In this document: piece by piece, positions 17,161 through 25,029 of the stretch
How the letters are laid out: each line of letters starts with the position of its first letter
Numbering within the stretch: position 1 is the first letter of the stretch
NCBI RefSeq assembly: GCF_021646545.1
Contig: NZ_JAKIRP010000003.1
Location: forward strand, 558,001 to 622,000
From: Chitinophaga filiformis
GTDB lineage: Bacteria; Bacteroidota; Bacteroidia; Chitinophagales; Chitinophagaceae
Direction of reading: 5' to 3'
DNA length: 64,000 nt
Position numbers and translations under genes: made by a program
The notes under the pieces: model-generated
What the model was told of the DNA's origin: nothing
Seen by the model: the letters and a program-made list of their open reading frames with translations, nothing else
Database searches by the model: none

Positions 17161-18810
17161 TTAGTAACCTACATTCTGTGTCATAATCGGATGCTTCATT
17201 AATACCGAATCGGGGATCGGCATGTGTCTATGATATGAAATATACCCCTTATCAGCGAGTACTGTGGCCGCCTGTCCTGTCAGGTGCAGGAATCTGTAAC
17301 GGAAACCCTCGCGATAAAATTCCCCGGAGTATAGTTTTTCCAGTTCCCGTAAGGCATCGTCCTGATTGCTGATAACACCTACTGTCTTACCTGATCTGTT
17401 TGCAACGATATTAAGCTCTTCTCCTACAGCTCCCCAACTGTGCCAGAGTACGTATGCGAGCGCACGTAACAGATATAATTCAGTCAATCTCGTAACGGGA
17501 AAGAAGTTGACAGTCTGTCCTGCTTTAACGAAATACTCCTTGAATGGGCTTGTCAAACCTGGAGAGATAGCCCAAATAATTTCAGTACCAGCAGGCGATA
17601 CAAACACTTGTGAAAGATCTGAAAGCCGGAGCTTTTCGTACGTGTTCCAACCGGTGTCCGTGACATGCATAACACCGTCTATATAAAATGTTTCAATGTA
17701 TAGCTTTGCCAGAATCATATTTACAGCGGCCCTGGTCGCATACCAGGGAGTTGCTGTTGGCGCAGTCACCGGCATATTGTTAAAAGAATTCATCACGTCG
17801 GCGTAAATATAAGCCTCTATTGTTCCCGCCGAACTGCGGCTGGCGTCGTACGGCATAAATGATTCCTCAACAAGAGGCAAATCGCCGAAATACCTGAACA
17901 AGTCGAGGTATGTCAAAGCACGGAATGCATGTAACTGTGAGCGAATTTCGGTCTCTCCGGGTGCGATCCTCGAAATATCAGCCATCAGCTGATTTATTTT
18001 AAAAATGCTTGAGTAATGTTCGTTCCAAAGACGCCTTATAACTGCGTTTGAACTACCGATCTGAAACTGGTCAATTTTTTGCCAGTCGGCAGCCAGATTA
18101 CTTTCCACTCCGATGATATTACCATCTGATTCATCGCTGAGCACACCATCCAGCATAACAAATCCCTGGTGGGTAGTACCTATTTGCTGCGCCAGTATAG
18201 CAAAAGCAGCTTTTACTTCTTCCATGGTATTGATTGGCGCGCCTTCATGGTTTACAGGGTAACCAATAATGGCACTAGCTGCAACAGGGGCCTCATTGTT
18301 GATGATAACCTTAAAGAAAGGTGCAGCTGAAACATCATTGTTATCTATTTGGGCATCGCCATTCAGATCCCTAAACATAAAATCGCCGGGGGCTGCATTC
18401 CTTTGTATAGGCTGCTGCGGATCATTAATGGATCCAAAACTTTGGAACAGCGTATCTGATACCTTCGTATGACCGAGATCGTCAGCCCAGGTATTGGTCT
18501 TTTGATCTTTAAAGGCTACGATGAAATATTCTCCTTCCTTTGCGTCTTTAAATGAGGCAATACCGTTTTTATCAGTCGTAGCGGTGAGCGCAGGCTTTTT
18601 AATAAGATAGTCCTGTTGCGTTGCATACAGTTCTACAGTCGCTCCTTCTATGGGAATACCTTTAGGGTTGCTTTCACTCCATTGTGTAGCATCCCATACG
18701 GTAATTTTAGTAGTCTTATCTTCCATTGGCGGAGGACTTACGGGGTCGGGCTGCTCTTTTTTACATGCAAAAAAACTGCACAGCAGGATAGGGAGTAATG
18801 CTTTTTTCAT
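17161..18810 (-). CDS. SusD/RagB-like outer-membrane lipoprotein with N-terminal Ig-like and calcium-loop segments
   Basis: The 549-residue protein has a lipoprotein signal (FFAC, Cys16). Residues about 35-125 look like a beta-sandwich of the carboxypeptidase-regulatory/SpaA kind (GATVELYA, then GIASFKDAKEGEYFIVAF). A dockerin- or EF-hand-like loop DLNGDAQIDNND occupies 148-159. From about 190 the helical SusD fold follows (QLHAFRALTYLDLFRYFGDLPLV, and RAAVNMILAKLYIET). SusD proteins capture glycans at the cell surface with a SusC TonB-dependent channel. No SusC gene lies in the window, which is unusual, and the N-terminal additions are also uncommon. It is downstream of a GH106 rhamnosidase on the same strand. 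Alternative: a surface-binding lipoprotein that no longer works with a channel. Confidence 0.8.
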   Translation of the reverse strand: MKKALLPILLCSFFACKKEQPDPVSPPPMEDKTTKITVWDATQWSESNPKGIPIEGATVELYATQQDYLIKKPALTATTDKNGIASFKDAKEGEYFIVAFKDQKTNTWADDLGHTKVSDTLFQSFGSINDPQQPIQRNAAPGDFMFRDLNGDAQIDNNDVSAAPFFKVIINNEAPVAASAIIGYPVNHEGAPINTMEEVKAAFAILAQQIGTTHQGFVMLDGVLSDESDGNIIGVESNLAADWQKIDQFQIGSSNAVIRRLWNEHYSSIFKINQLMADISRIAPGETEIRSQLHAFRALTYLDLFRYFGDLPLVEESFMPYDASRSSAGTIEAYIYADVMNSFNNMPVTAPTATPWYATRAAVNMILAKLYIETFYIDGVMHVTDTGWNTYEKLRLSDLSQVFVSPAGTEIIWAISPGLTSPFKEYFVKAGQTVNFFPVTRLTELYLLRALAYVLWHSWGAVGEELNIVANRSGKTVGVISNQDDALRELEKLYSGEFYREGFRYRFLHLTGQAATVLADKGYISYHRHMPIPDSVLMKHPIMTQNVGY

Positions 18811-18907
18811 GGGTAAAGGAATTGTAATTGGATTATTGCTTGTCAGGCTTTTAATGTTGCCCTCTTAATAACTATATAGGTATAGGTTCTTGTTGATTTC
18901 TGCGGTG

Positions 18908-18915
18908 CAAAGATA
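18908..18915 (-). promoter_or_regulatory. Putative -7 box for the SusD-like gene
   Basis: TATCTTTG on the minus strand, about 95 bases before the start, suggests the SusD-like gene has its own promoter. The gap 18811-19155 otherwise contains only a short direct repeat (AATACGGA and variants three times near 19000-19022) and part of the DNA duplicated near 16.8 kb (from about 19097). Confidence 0.5.
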
Positions 18916-19155
18916 AAAAAGGACTGGAGAACTTTGTCTTTTATATAAAAAAGTTAAAATATATAAAACTGTAATGCTACCGGTCATGACCTGTGAATAC
19001 GGAAGAATACGGAACAATACGGCCAGGAGATAGCGGTCTGGAGGATCCGGATCAGACCTGGTGTTGCCGGGTCGGACAGGGTGACAGTGTAACCACTGTT
19101 ATCCTTAACGGGGTTTGTCGGGCATAAACGCCGCAACATACTTCGATCACTTCCG

Positions 19156-22100
19156 CTACCTATAAAACCCCAACAACACCTTTCCAGCCAATCCCGACGG
19201 CATTACTGAGTCCCTGGCGGTATAATGTTTATACGTAGAAAAAGTATATCGCTGCTGCGTACTATCCTGCTCATCACCAATGAGACGGTTAATCCACCGG
19301 TTAGTGACTTGTAACTCGATACTATTGCTACCCTGGTGCAACCAGGAAGTGATGTCGATTGTATATGGTTTTGTCCATATGACGCCCACCTCTCTCCCAT
19401 TTATTCTTACAGCGGCAAGATCATAAAGTTGTTCCAGCTGCAATTCACAACTCCGGTAAGGAGCCAAGCTATCGGGCAGATGAAACGTTTGAGAATATGC
19501 CACAGTACCCGAATAGTATTTAATGGCTGGCTCAGCGAAGGTATTCCACAGACGCAGACTGTCCATTTGCATGCTGGCTGGCGCTCCCATGCCATCAAGG
19601 AATTGTAGCTCCCAGGACCTTCCCAGGGACATTGAATAAACAGGTGCCGGAACGTTTAAGGCCTGCACTGTACTGACGGCTCCGGAATTGCCTTTCCCCT
19701 CTGTAAATACTACACAGGTGGAACCATAAGGCGCTAGTGAAAGCAGGAAACTGGTACTACTGTCTGCGATCGTATAGTTATCAATATCGTGTATCTTTCC
19801 TTGCACAGGGTGCCATAGCTGCGGACGGCCCCTTGCCGTGCGAAGCTTCACTACTTCACGCAGCTCCCGGTTTGCCTGGTTGGATATAAAATAAATATCG
19901 GCATCGCGGGTTCGCCGGTGAATGAACCGGAGCGAGTCCCCTCCTGTTGTTTCGACGTCTGGAAGAATATTATTGTCCCGGAGGATATCTTGTAATTTGC
20001 CAGCGGTATATACTTTGCCTCTTCCATACGTCGCTTCTGTTTTATTGTTCCATACAGCCGATCGGATCTTTTCATACGCGGCCAGCTGACCGGCGCTTGT
20101 CAATCCTGAAGGGCTAACCGGCGGTAATCCAACTACGATGGCTCCCTGCTGTATCAACTGTTGCAAGTGCTTCAGCACTGGCCATTGCAGCATGCGATTT
20201 GGCGGCAAGACCAGTACCCGGTAATCCTGGCCCTGCGGCAGGTAAAGGCGGCCGTTTTGCACCCTCATTTGCAGTACCTCTTCCTGAGAACAGAAATCGA
20301 AATCGTATCCCTTCAATGCTGCTCTAATGGAATCGGTGGGATCTTCACCAGCCAGGTAGTCGAGTTCGTCATTGCGTATCACACAAACATCGCCCACAAA
20401 GCTACCCTGCTGTAACAGGTGTTGCACTCTTGATAAATAATCGATCCATGCCGGTGCGTGACGCCACCAGGTATTCAGCCTTCCGAAATGCGAACCAAAG
20501 CGTCCTAGTGTGTATCCGGGCGGTACATCCTGTGGTTGGTGTACATAAGAATGCAGCACATGCAGGTTAAGGCCATCTGTAAAGGCAAGATCGCCGCGCG
20601 CTTTCAGGTACGATGGCATATCCTGGTAAGCACCATATTGTGGTACGGCGGTAAAGGCCTCAGCCCCTACAAATGTTTTACCATAGGCATGCGCTGCTGA
20701 GGAGATCAGCTTGATATTGTTGGTACCAAAATACATCCAGAACTCTCCCATCAGCATATCTGCGTAGGCTGCGTTGCGCCAGGTATCGAAAAAGCCTGCG
20801 TAAGGCTCTACATACAATTTCATACCATGATTGTGGGCAAGCTTCTGCGTGGTTCCATAGAAGTTTTTGGCAAACAGTGTGCTGATCGTTTTGCGATAAT
20901 CCCAAAGCACAGCGGCTGATGCATCATAAGAGCCCATGATCCTGCCGGTTAGCACTGGCAAGTATCTTTTCAGATCATAGCCATGTTGCTGCTCAAATGC
21001 ACGCAAAAAATCGTGCGACCAATTTTGCAATCCGGCTTCATAACTGTCCAGGATAATACCTTTCCAGGACGCAATACTGTTGGCCTGCGTCATTGACAAC
21101 ATCTTCTTATGCGCCTCCTGAAAATGAAAGGCTACTGCAGCCGCATCCAGTTTATCCACTTCGAGGCCCGTTGCTTCGGGAGGAGCAGGATGATTGGTAG
21201 TGCCCGAGCTGGTATACCCCATTCGCAGTATGGTCCAGTTGCCTTTAGGTACGTTCCATTCCAGTTCTCCCCGGGCGTTTGTTAACGCCGAAAGGTCTAT
21301 AGCAGCTGTTTGCCCATTATCTACGCGGCTACCTGGACGACGGTCGACGTTAGACCAATTCCTGCCGATCAGGGATTCCTTGTTTTCAAGGCGCAGACAG
21401 GTAGACAAGCCTATTTCACGGATATCTGTAGCCAGTGGGATGTTGCGGTAAGCACTTTTACAATAAATGCGGAAACTCAGTGCCCTTACGGTGTCGAATG
21501 GAATGGTAATACTCGTTTGAAAGATGTGACCATAGTAGTTGAAATCGCGCAAAGGCTGGTAATGTTTGCCATCCGTGGAATAGGTGATGCGGCCTGCAAA
21601 AGTATAGATCCAGGCGCCGGTGCCCAGTCGCACGTTGAGCAAACTCGCAGTAAGGGGTTGGCGGAATGACAATTCAATATATTCCTTTGCATGACTAATG
21701 GGTATCGACACACCTGTTTGATCATCTCCGTCCATCAACCGGTTGGTAGGCATCGTCACGCTGGGGACTGAGTAAGTGATCGTCGCAAGCTCTCTTAAGG
21801 GCAGCTCCCGGTCTTTATCGGAGGGAACTGCCATCACGGCAATCTCCCGGTAGTAATTCAATTTGGTCGGTGGCATCGGCAGCACCATCCGCTGGAGCGA
21901 ACCTCCTTTCACTTCATGCTCGCTCCAGGTGAGCACTTTCATCGACTGTGCTGGCTTGATCCAGGGACCGCCGCTGGTCGACCATCCCGGGCAGTTGGTA
22001 TTGATAAACGTTAGACCCAGACTATCACACAAACGCATGGCATACAACACGTGCTCATACCATGCATCACTACCATAACGTACAGCCCCTGGTGGCACGT

Positions 22101-22362
22101 CCTGGTCCACATTGAAGAGCATCACGCCACTTATGCCACAACGTTTCATGTCCAACAGATCCTTCCGGATGCCGGTTTTGGTAATATTGCCACTCATCCA
22201 ATGCCAGAACACCATAGGCCTGGCCGATTGCGGTGGATGCAGAAAACCCTCCATAAGTGCCGGCACCTGTTGAGCCGTAGCCTGTACACATAATAAGGAG
22301 CTGCATAAAACAAAAACCTTACAGCGCCTAAAGATGGCGAAGAGCAAGCGGGTATTTTTCAT
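19156..22362 (-). CDS. Glycoside hydrolase family 106, probable alpha-L-rhamnosidase
   Basis: The 1,068-residue protein has a signal peptide (ending about residue 31, VQATAQ). The start of the mature protein, HPPQSARPMVFWHWMSGNITKTGIRKDL, and MKRCGISGVMLFNVDQD are typical of GH106, followed by the barrel segment GLTFINTNCPGWSTSGGPWI. Discoidin-like beta segments lie in the middle and C-terminal parts (AVRINGREVGVIWTKPYTIDI). GH106 enzymes remove terminal alpha-L-rhamnose from plant polysaccharides such as rhamnogalacturonan, usually in the periplasm. It sits upstream of a SusD-like lipoprotein and is flanked on both sides by fragments of its own 3' end. The catalytic glutamates were not assigned. 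Confidence 0.9.
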   Translation of the reverse strand: MKNTRLLFAIFRRCKVFVLCSSLLCVQATAQQVPALMEGFLHPPQSARPMVFWHWMSGNITKTGIRKDLLDMKRCGISGVMLFNVDQDVPPGAVRYGSDAWYEHVLYAMRLCDSLGLTFINTNCPGWSTSGGPWIKPAQSMKVLTWSEHEVKGGSLQRMVLPMPPTKLNYYREIAVMAVPSDKDRELPLRELATITYSVPSVTMPTNRLMDGDDQTGVSIPISHAKEYIELSFRQPLTASLLNVRLGTGAWIYTFAGRITYSTDGKHYQPLRDFNYYGHIFQTSITIPFDTVRALSFRIYCKSAYRNIPLATDIREIGLSTCLRLENKESLIGRNWSNVDRRPGSRVDNGQTAAIDLSALTNARGELEWNVPKGNWTILRMGYTSSGTTNHPAPPEATGLEVDKLDAAAVAFHFQEAHKKMLSMTQANSIASWKGIILDSYEAGLQNWSHDFLRAFEQQHGYDLKRYLPVLTGRIMGSYDASAAVLWDYRKTISTLFAKNFYGTTQKLAHNHGMKLYVEPYAGFFDTWRNAAYADMLMGEFWMYFGTNNIKLISSAAHAYGKTFVGAEAFTAVPQYGAYQDMPSYLKARGDLAFTDGLNLHVLHSYVHQPQDVPPGYTLGRFGSHFGRLNTWWRHAPAWIDYLSRVQHLLQQGSFVGDVCVIRNDELDYLAGEDPTDSIRAALKGYDFDFCSQEEVLQMRVQNGRLYLPQGQDYRVLVLPPNRMLQWPVLKHLQQLIQQGAIVVGLPPVSPSGLTSAGQLAAYEKIRSAVWNNKTEATYGRGKVYTAGKLQDILRDNNILPDVETTGGDSLRFIHRRTRDADIYFISNQANRELREVVKLRTARGRPQLWHPVQGKIHDIDNYTIADSSTSFLLSLAPYGSTCVVFTEGKGNSGAVSTVQALNVPAPVYSMSLGRSWELQFLDGMGAPASMQMDSLRLWNTFAEPAIKYYSGTVAYSQTFHLPDSLAPYRSCELQLEQLYDLAAVRINGREVGVIWTKPYTIDITSWLHQGSNSIELQVTNRWINRLIGDEQDSTQQRYTFSTYKHYTARDSVMPSGLAGKVLLGFYR

Positions 22363-22453
22363 AAAACGTTTCCTGGGCTATGGGATTACATCCGTAAATT
22401 AGGTGAAATTTACCGACATACTGCCATCACCTTAGTACCTGCTCCAAAGTACC

Positions 22454-22521
22454 ATACTGGCGGTATAATGCCTGTAAGTAGAAAAAGCATAGCGCTGTTG
22501 CGTACTATCCCGCTCGTCACC
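22454..22521 (-). pseudogene. Short GH106 3' fragment upstream of the intact gene
   Basis: On the minus strand this encodes about 23 residues matching the GH106 tail: GDERDSTQQRYAFSTYRHYTAS, compared with GDEQDSTQQRYTFSTYKHYTAR in the intact protein. Similarity then stops and a stop codon follows soon after. The surrounding gap 22363-22755 holds no other gene; a GGAAATAG...CTATTTCC inverted repeat lies near 22540-22592. Confidence 0.75.
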
Positions 22522-22755
22522 AGCGCTTGTAACATGCCAGGGAAATAGACGGGTGCTTTACTGCTGTTCGCCTGGCGGGCGCTATTTCCACCGGCTTGTT
22601 AGTTAATTGATAATAGGCTGCGCGGAAAGAGGCTACGAGGCCGTTACTGAAACTCATGATCCCTGCTTTTACAAAGTACTAAAAGCAAAGAATTTAAATG
22701 AGCAACAAAATCGACACCTGCGTGCTGGACGGATACTGTGTTGGGAGATGTTTTA

Positions 22756-23106
22756 TTACGTTGGCTTTGTCTTCTTCAACTCTGCACGATGGTTTTCGCC
22801 CCATTTGATCATTTCATCTACCATTGGTTTTAAGCTCTTGCAATACGGTGTGACCGTATAGCTCACTGTAACAGGGAGGGAGTCATACACAGTGCGCACT
22901 ACTAACCTGTTTTCTTCCAGGTCCTTGAGTTCTTTTGAAAGTACGCGGGTGGTGATATTAGGTACGGCGCGCTGGATATCGCGAAAGCGGTTATTGCCGC
23001 TGTTGATAGCCATCATGATGGGCAATTTCCATTTGCCACTGATCACGAACAATGTGTCTTGTACATACTTAATCTTCTGCTCGATGCTTAATTCCTTTTT
23101 CGCCAT
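22756..23106 (-). CDS. HxlR family transcriptional regulator
   Basis: The 116-residue winged helix-turn-helix protein is of the HxlR type: ISGKWKLPIMMAI near the start, FRDIQRAVPNITTRVLSKELKDLEENRLV as the recognition region, and a C-terminal dimerisation helix with LKPMVDEMIKWGE. It has no Cys in the position used by redox-sensing relatives, so the signal is unknown. It is divergent from the SDR gene with only 70 bases between them, and the shared region contains an inverted repeat between two -7 boxes, suggesting control of both genes. Confidence 0.9.
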   Translation of the reverse strand: MAKKELSIEQKIKYVQDTLFVISGKWKLPIMMAINSGNNRFRDIQRAVPNITTRVLSKELKDLEENRLVVRTVYDSLPVTVSYTVTPYCKSLKPMVDEMIKWGENHRAELKKTKPT

Positions 23107-23132
23107 TTTGGTATCCTTTAGGTAACTGGCAT

Positions 23133-23162
23133 CAAAAGTATACCATTATGCTGGTAGCTTTG
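23133..23162. promoter_or_regulatory. Divergent promoters flanking a putative HxlR operator
   Basis: The minus-strand box TACTTTTG (23133-23140) faces the plus-strand box TAGCTTTG (23155-23162). Between them lies TACCA-N6-TGGTA (23141-23156), an inverted repeat placed to block both promoters. The leader of the SDR mRNA would be only about 10 bases. Confidence 0.55.
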
Positions 23163-23176
23163 TCAAAAAAGTAAGA

Positions 23177-24037
23177 ATGGCAAAAACGGTATTGATCACA
23201 GGTGCTACCAGTGGCATTGGCAAGGCGGCAGCACTGGCGCTGGCGCAGCAGGGCTATCAGATAATCATCCATGGAAGAAATTCTGGAAAAACGGAAATGA
23301 TAAAGAAAGAGATCATTGACGAGAGCGGGAACGATCAAGTCAGTGCGGTAACGGCCGACCTTTATAACCTGGCGGACATCCACACGATGTGTGCGGGTAT
23401 ACGTGAGCAGTTTTCGAGGATTGATATACTGATCAACAACGCGGGCGGTCTGATGGGTAAAAGTCGGGAGGCCACCCGGGAGAATTTTGAAAAGACATTT
23501 GCAGTCAATGTCCTGGCCCCGTTCCTGATCACTCACTTGTTGATCGATTTGCTGATAAAGAGTGCTGATGCCCGCATTATCAATGTGGCGTCTAACTCTC
23601 ACCAGTTAAATGCAAAGCCGGATTTTGGCGATATACAGCTGGAAAAACAGTATAATCCACTACGGGCATACGGCAATGCGAAGTTATTCCTGATTTGGAA
23701 TACCCAGCACCTGGCAGGGCAGCTGCAGCGGGATGGTATTACCAATGTGAGGGCGTATACGCTTCATCCGGGTGCGGTAGCGACCGGTTTCGGTGTTGGC
23801 AGTGATCTCGGCCCGGTACTGAATTTTGTCAGCAAGTTGGCTCGTTCATTCTTCAGAAGTCCTGAGTCGGGTGCAGATACCATAGTATACCTGGCGACTG
23901 CGGAAAATGTGCGTGGCAAGTCAGGCGATTATTTTGTAGACAGGAAACCGGCTAAGAAAAGCACAAGATATTTCACGGCGGAGCGCGAACAACTCATTTG
24001 GAACTATTGTCTGGAGCAAACCGGTTTAGACCGGTAG
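23177..24037 (+). CDS. Short-chain dehydrogenase/reductase
   Basis: The 286-residue protein has the classical NAD(P)-binding motif TGATSGIG (residues 8-15), the NNAG motif, and the catalytic YGNAK (YxxxK) preceded by a Ser in NVASNSHQ. An Arg after the first strand (HGRNSGK) favours NADPH. The sequence resembles the retinol-dehydrogenase-like SDR group often paired with HxlR regulators and involved in handling reactive aldehydes or quinones. The substrate is unknown. Confidence 0.9.
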   Translation: MAKTVLITGATSGIGKAAALALAQQGYQIIIHGRNSGKTEMIKKEIIDESGNDQVSAVTADLYNLADIHTMCAGIREQFSRIDILINNAGGLMGKSREATRENFEKTFAVNVLAPFLITHLLIDLLIKSADARIINVASNSHQLNAKPDFGDIQLEKQYNPLRAYGNAKLFLIWNTQHLAGQLQRDGITNVRAYTLHPGAVATGFGVGSDLGPVLNFVSKLARSFFRSPESGADTIVYLATAENVRGKSGDYFVDRKPAKKSTRYFTAEREQLIWNYCLEQTGLDR

Positions 24038-24093
24038 TCATGGTATAGTGTTCTCAATGAGAACATTTAAATCAATTTTTATGAGGGGTACTA

Positions 24094-24246
24094 TTGCAAG
24101 GGCCTGCAGACAGGTTCATTGGTGCAGTGCGCATAGTTCCGTTGTTTGACGCCAACGAAACAAGACGGGGCGTAGTAGCGACGGTGACGTTTGAGCCCGG
24201 AGGGAAGACGGCACGGCATACCCACCCATTGGATCTACCAGTTATG
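24094..24246 (+). pseudogene. Truncated cupin-domain gene
   Basis: The reading shows ADRFIGAVRIVPLF, then ATVTFEPGGKTARHTHPL, the first metal-binding half of a small cupin of the kind found with carboxymuconolactone decarboxylases. The rest of the barrel, including the second histidine motif, is missing: the sequence runs straight into the tmRNA terminator. An ATG at 24081 is out of frame with it, so the 5' end is also damaged. Confidence 0.7.
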
Positions 24247-24251
24247 GGCAT

Positions 24252-24284
24252 AAAAAAAGGCAACTTTTTACAAGTTGCCTTTTC
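24252..24284 (-). terminator. Terminator of the tmRNA gene
   Basis: AAGGCAACTT and AAGTTGCCTT pair around a short loop, with a run of T on the minus strand just after the stem. It is about 40 bases past the tmRNA 3' end. Confidence 0.85.
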
Positions 24285-24323
24285 AATTTTTTCCGGTTAT
24301 TCGAATTTCGAAATCCAGGTGTG

Positions 24324-24697
24324 TGGAGTCGGCGGGAATCGAACCCGCGTCCAAACATATTCGCCGAAAGCTTTCTACATGTTTATTTGCGCATTATTGT
24401 GTCGGAACCGTGCCAGGGGCGCAACTAACCAGCCTGGTCCTTATCCGTTGTTGTTTCGGTACCCACTCACGGAAACCATGAGTACCTATTCCGCTAAGGT
24501 TTTGATTTAGGCGGCGGCAGTTCTAGCAGACGGGAACTTGCGGCGGCCAAAATGGGTGCGCTAATCGCTGATTAGGCAGCCATGGCGTAGTTAGATTCGC
24601 CATTTAAAGGTTGTATATTCAGATTTACGTGCTAATTATACAACGCACGACATGCTTACACTCTCAAAGATCTATGCTGTCAAAACCAGGCGACCCC
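24324..24697 (-). ncRNA. ssrA: Transfer-messenger RNA
   Basis: The minus strand begins GGGGTCGCCTGG and ends with GGACGCGGGTTCGATTCCC followed by GCCGACTCCA. The ends pair as a tRNA-like acceptor (GGGGTCG with CGACTCC) and the T-arm is perfect. CCA is not encoded. The tag frame lies at 24572-24601 (minus) and reads GESNYAMAA followed by TAA, close to tags known from Bacteroidota such as GETNYALAA. The molecule rescues stalled ribosomes and marks the unfinished protein for degradation. A processing tail leads to the terminator. The 3' end neighbours a truncated gene, as is common at tmRNA integration sites. Confidence 0.95.
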
Positions 24698-24716
24698 AGT
24701 TTGCTTTCGCAGCTTA

Positions 24717-24724
24717 CAAAGGTA
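24717..24724 (-). promoter_or_regulatory. Promoter box of ssrA
   Basis: TACCTTTG on the minus strand lies 20 bases before the mature 5' end. A short leader would be removed by RNase P. Confidence 0.55.
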
Positions 24725-24810
24725 CGACATTCTAACGAATTTCCATCACAGTAAGGAGTAATGCGGGAGAATTGACCGATCTTTGTATCCGGTTTGTAGC
24801 AAATACGCTT

Positions 24811-24847
24811 TATACATGCCTTATACATGGCGTATACATGCCTTATA
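24811..24847. repeat. 11-base tandem repeat TATACATGCCT
   Basis: TATACATG occurs at 24811, 24822 and 24833, an exact 11-base period, followed by a partial unit. The period is about one helical turn. It lies in the gap between ssrA and the rseP terminator; no gene is visible there. Confidence 0.7.
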
Positions 24848-24978
24848 GGTGGACTTGAAGGAAACTAAAGTGCGCTTTATACCAGACGTATAAATGCCTT
24901 TAGGTTCGACCTGCAACAATCAAAATGCGCTTAACTAACAACCTTTGTCAATAACGCCGTGAAGCAAATTCACCACAT

Positions 24979-25008
24979 AAAAAAAGAGGCCCCGAAAGGC
25001 CTCTTTTT
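24979..25008 (-). terminator. Terminator after rseP (possibly bidirectional)
   Basis: An 11-base stem (AAAAAGAGGCC with GGCCTCTTTTT) surrounds CCGAAA. A and T runs on both sides let it work on either strand. Confidence 0.85.
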
Positions 25009-25029
25009 CATATAATCCATGATTATCAG

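Noticed and set aside
24811..24847. CRISPR or iteron origin
   Set aside because: The 11-base units are directly adjacent with no spacers, and there is no replication initiator gene next to them.
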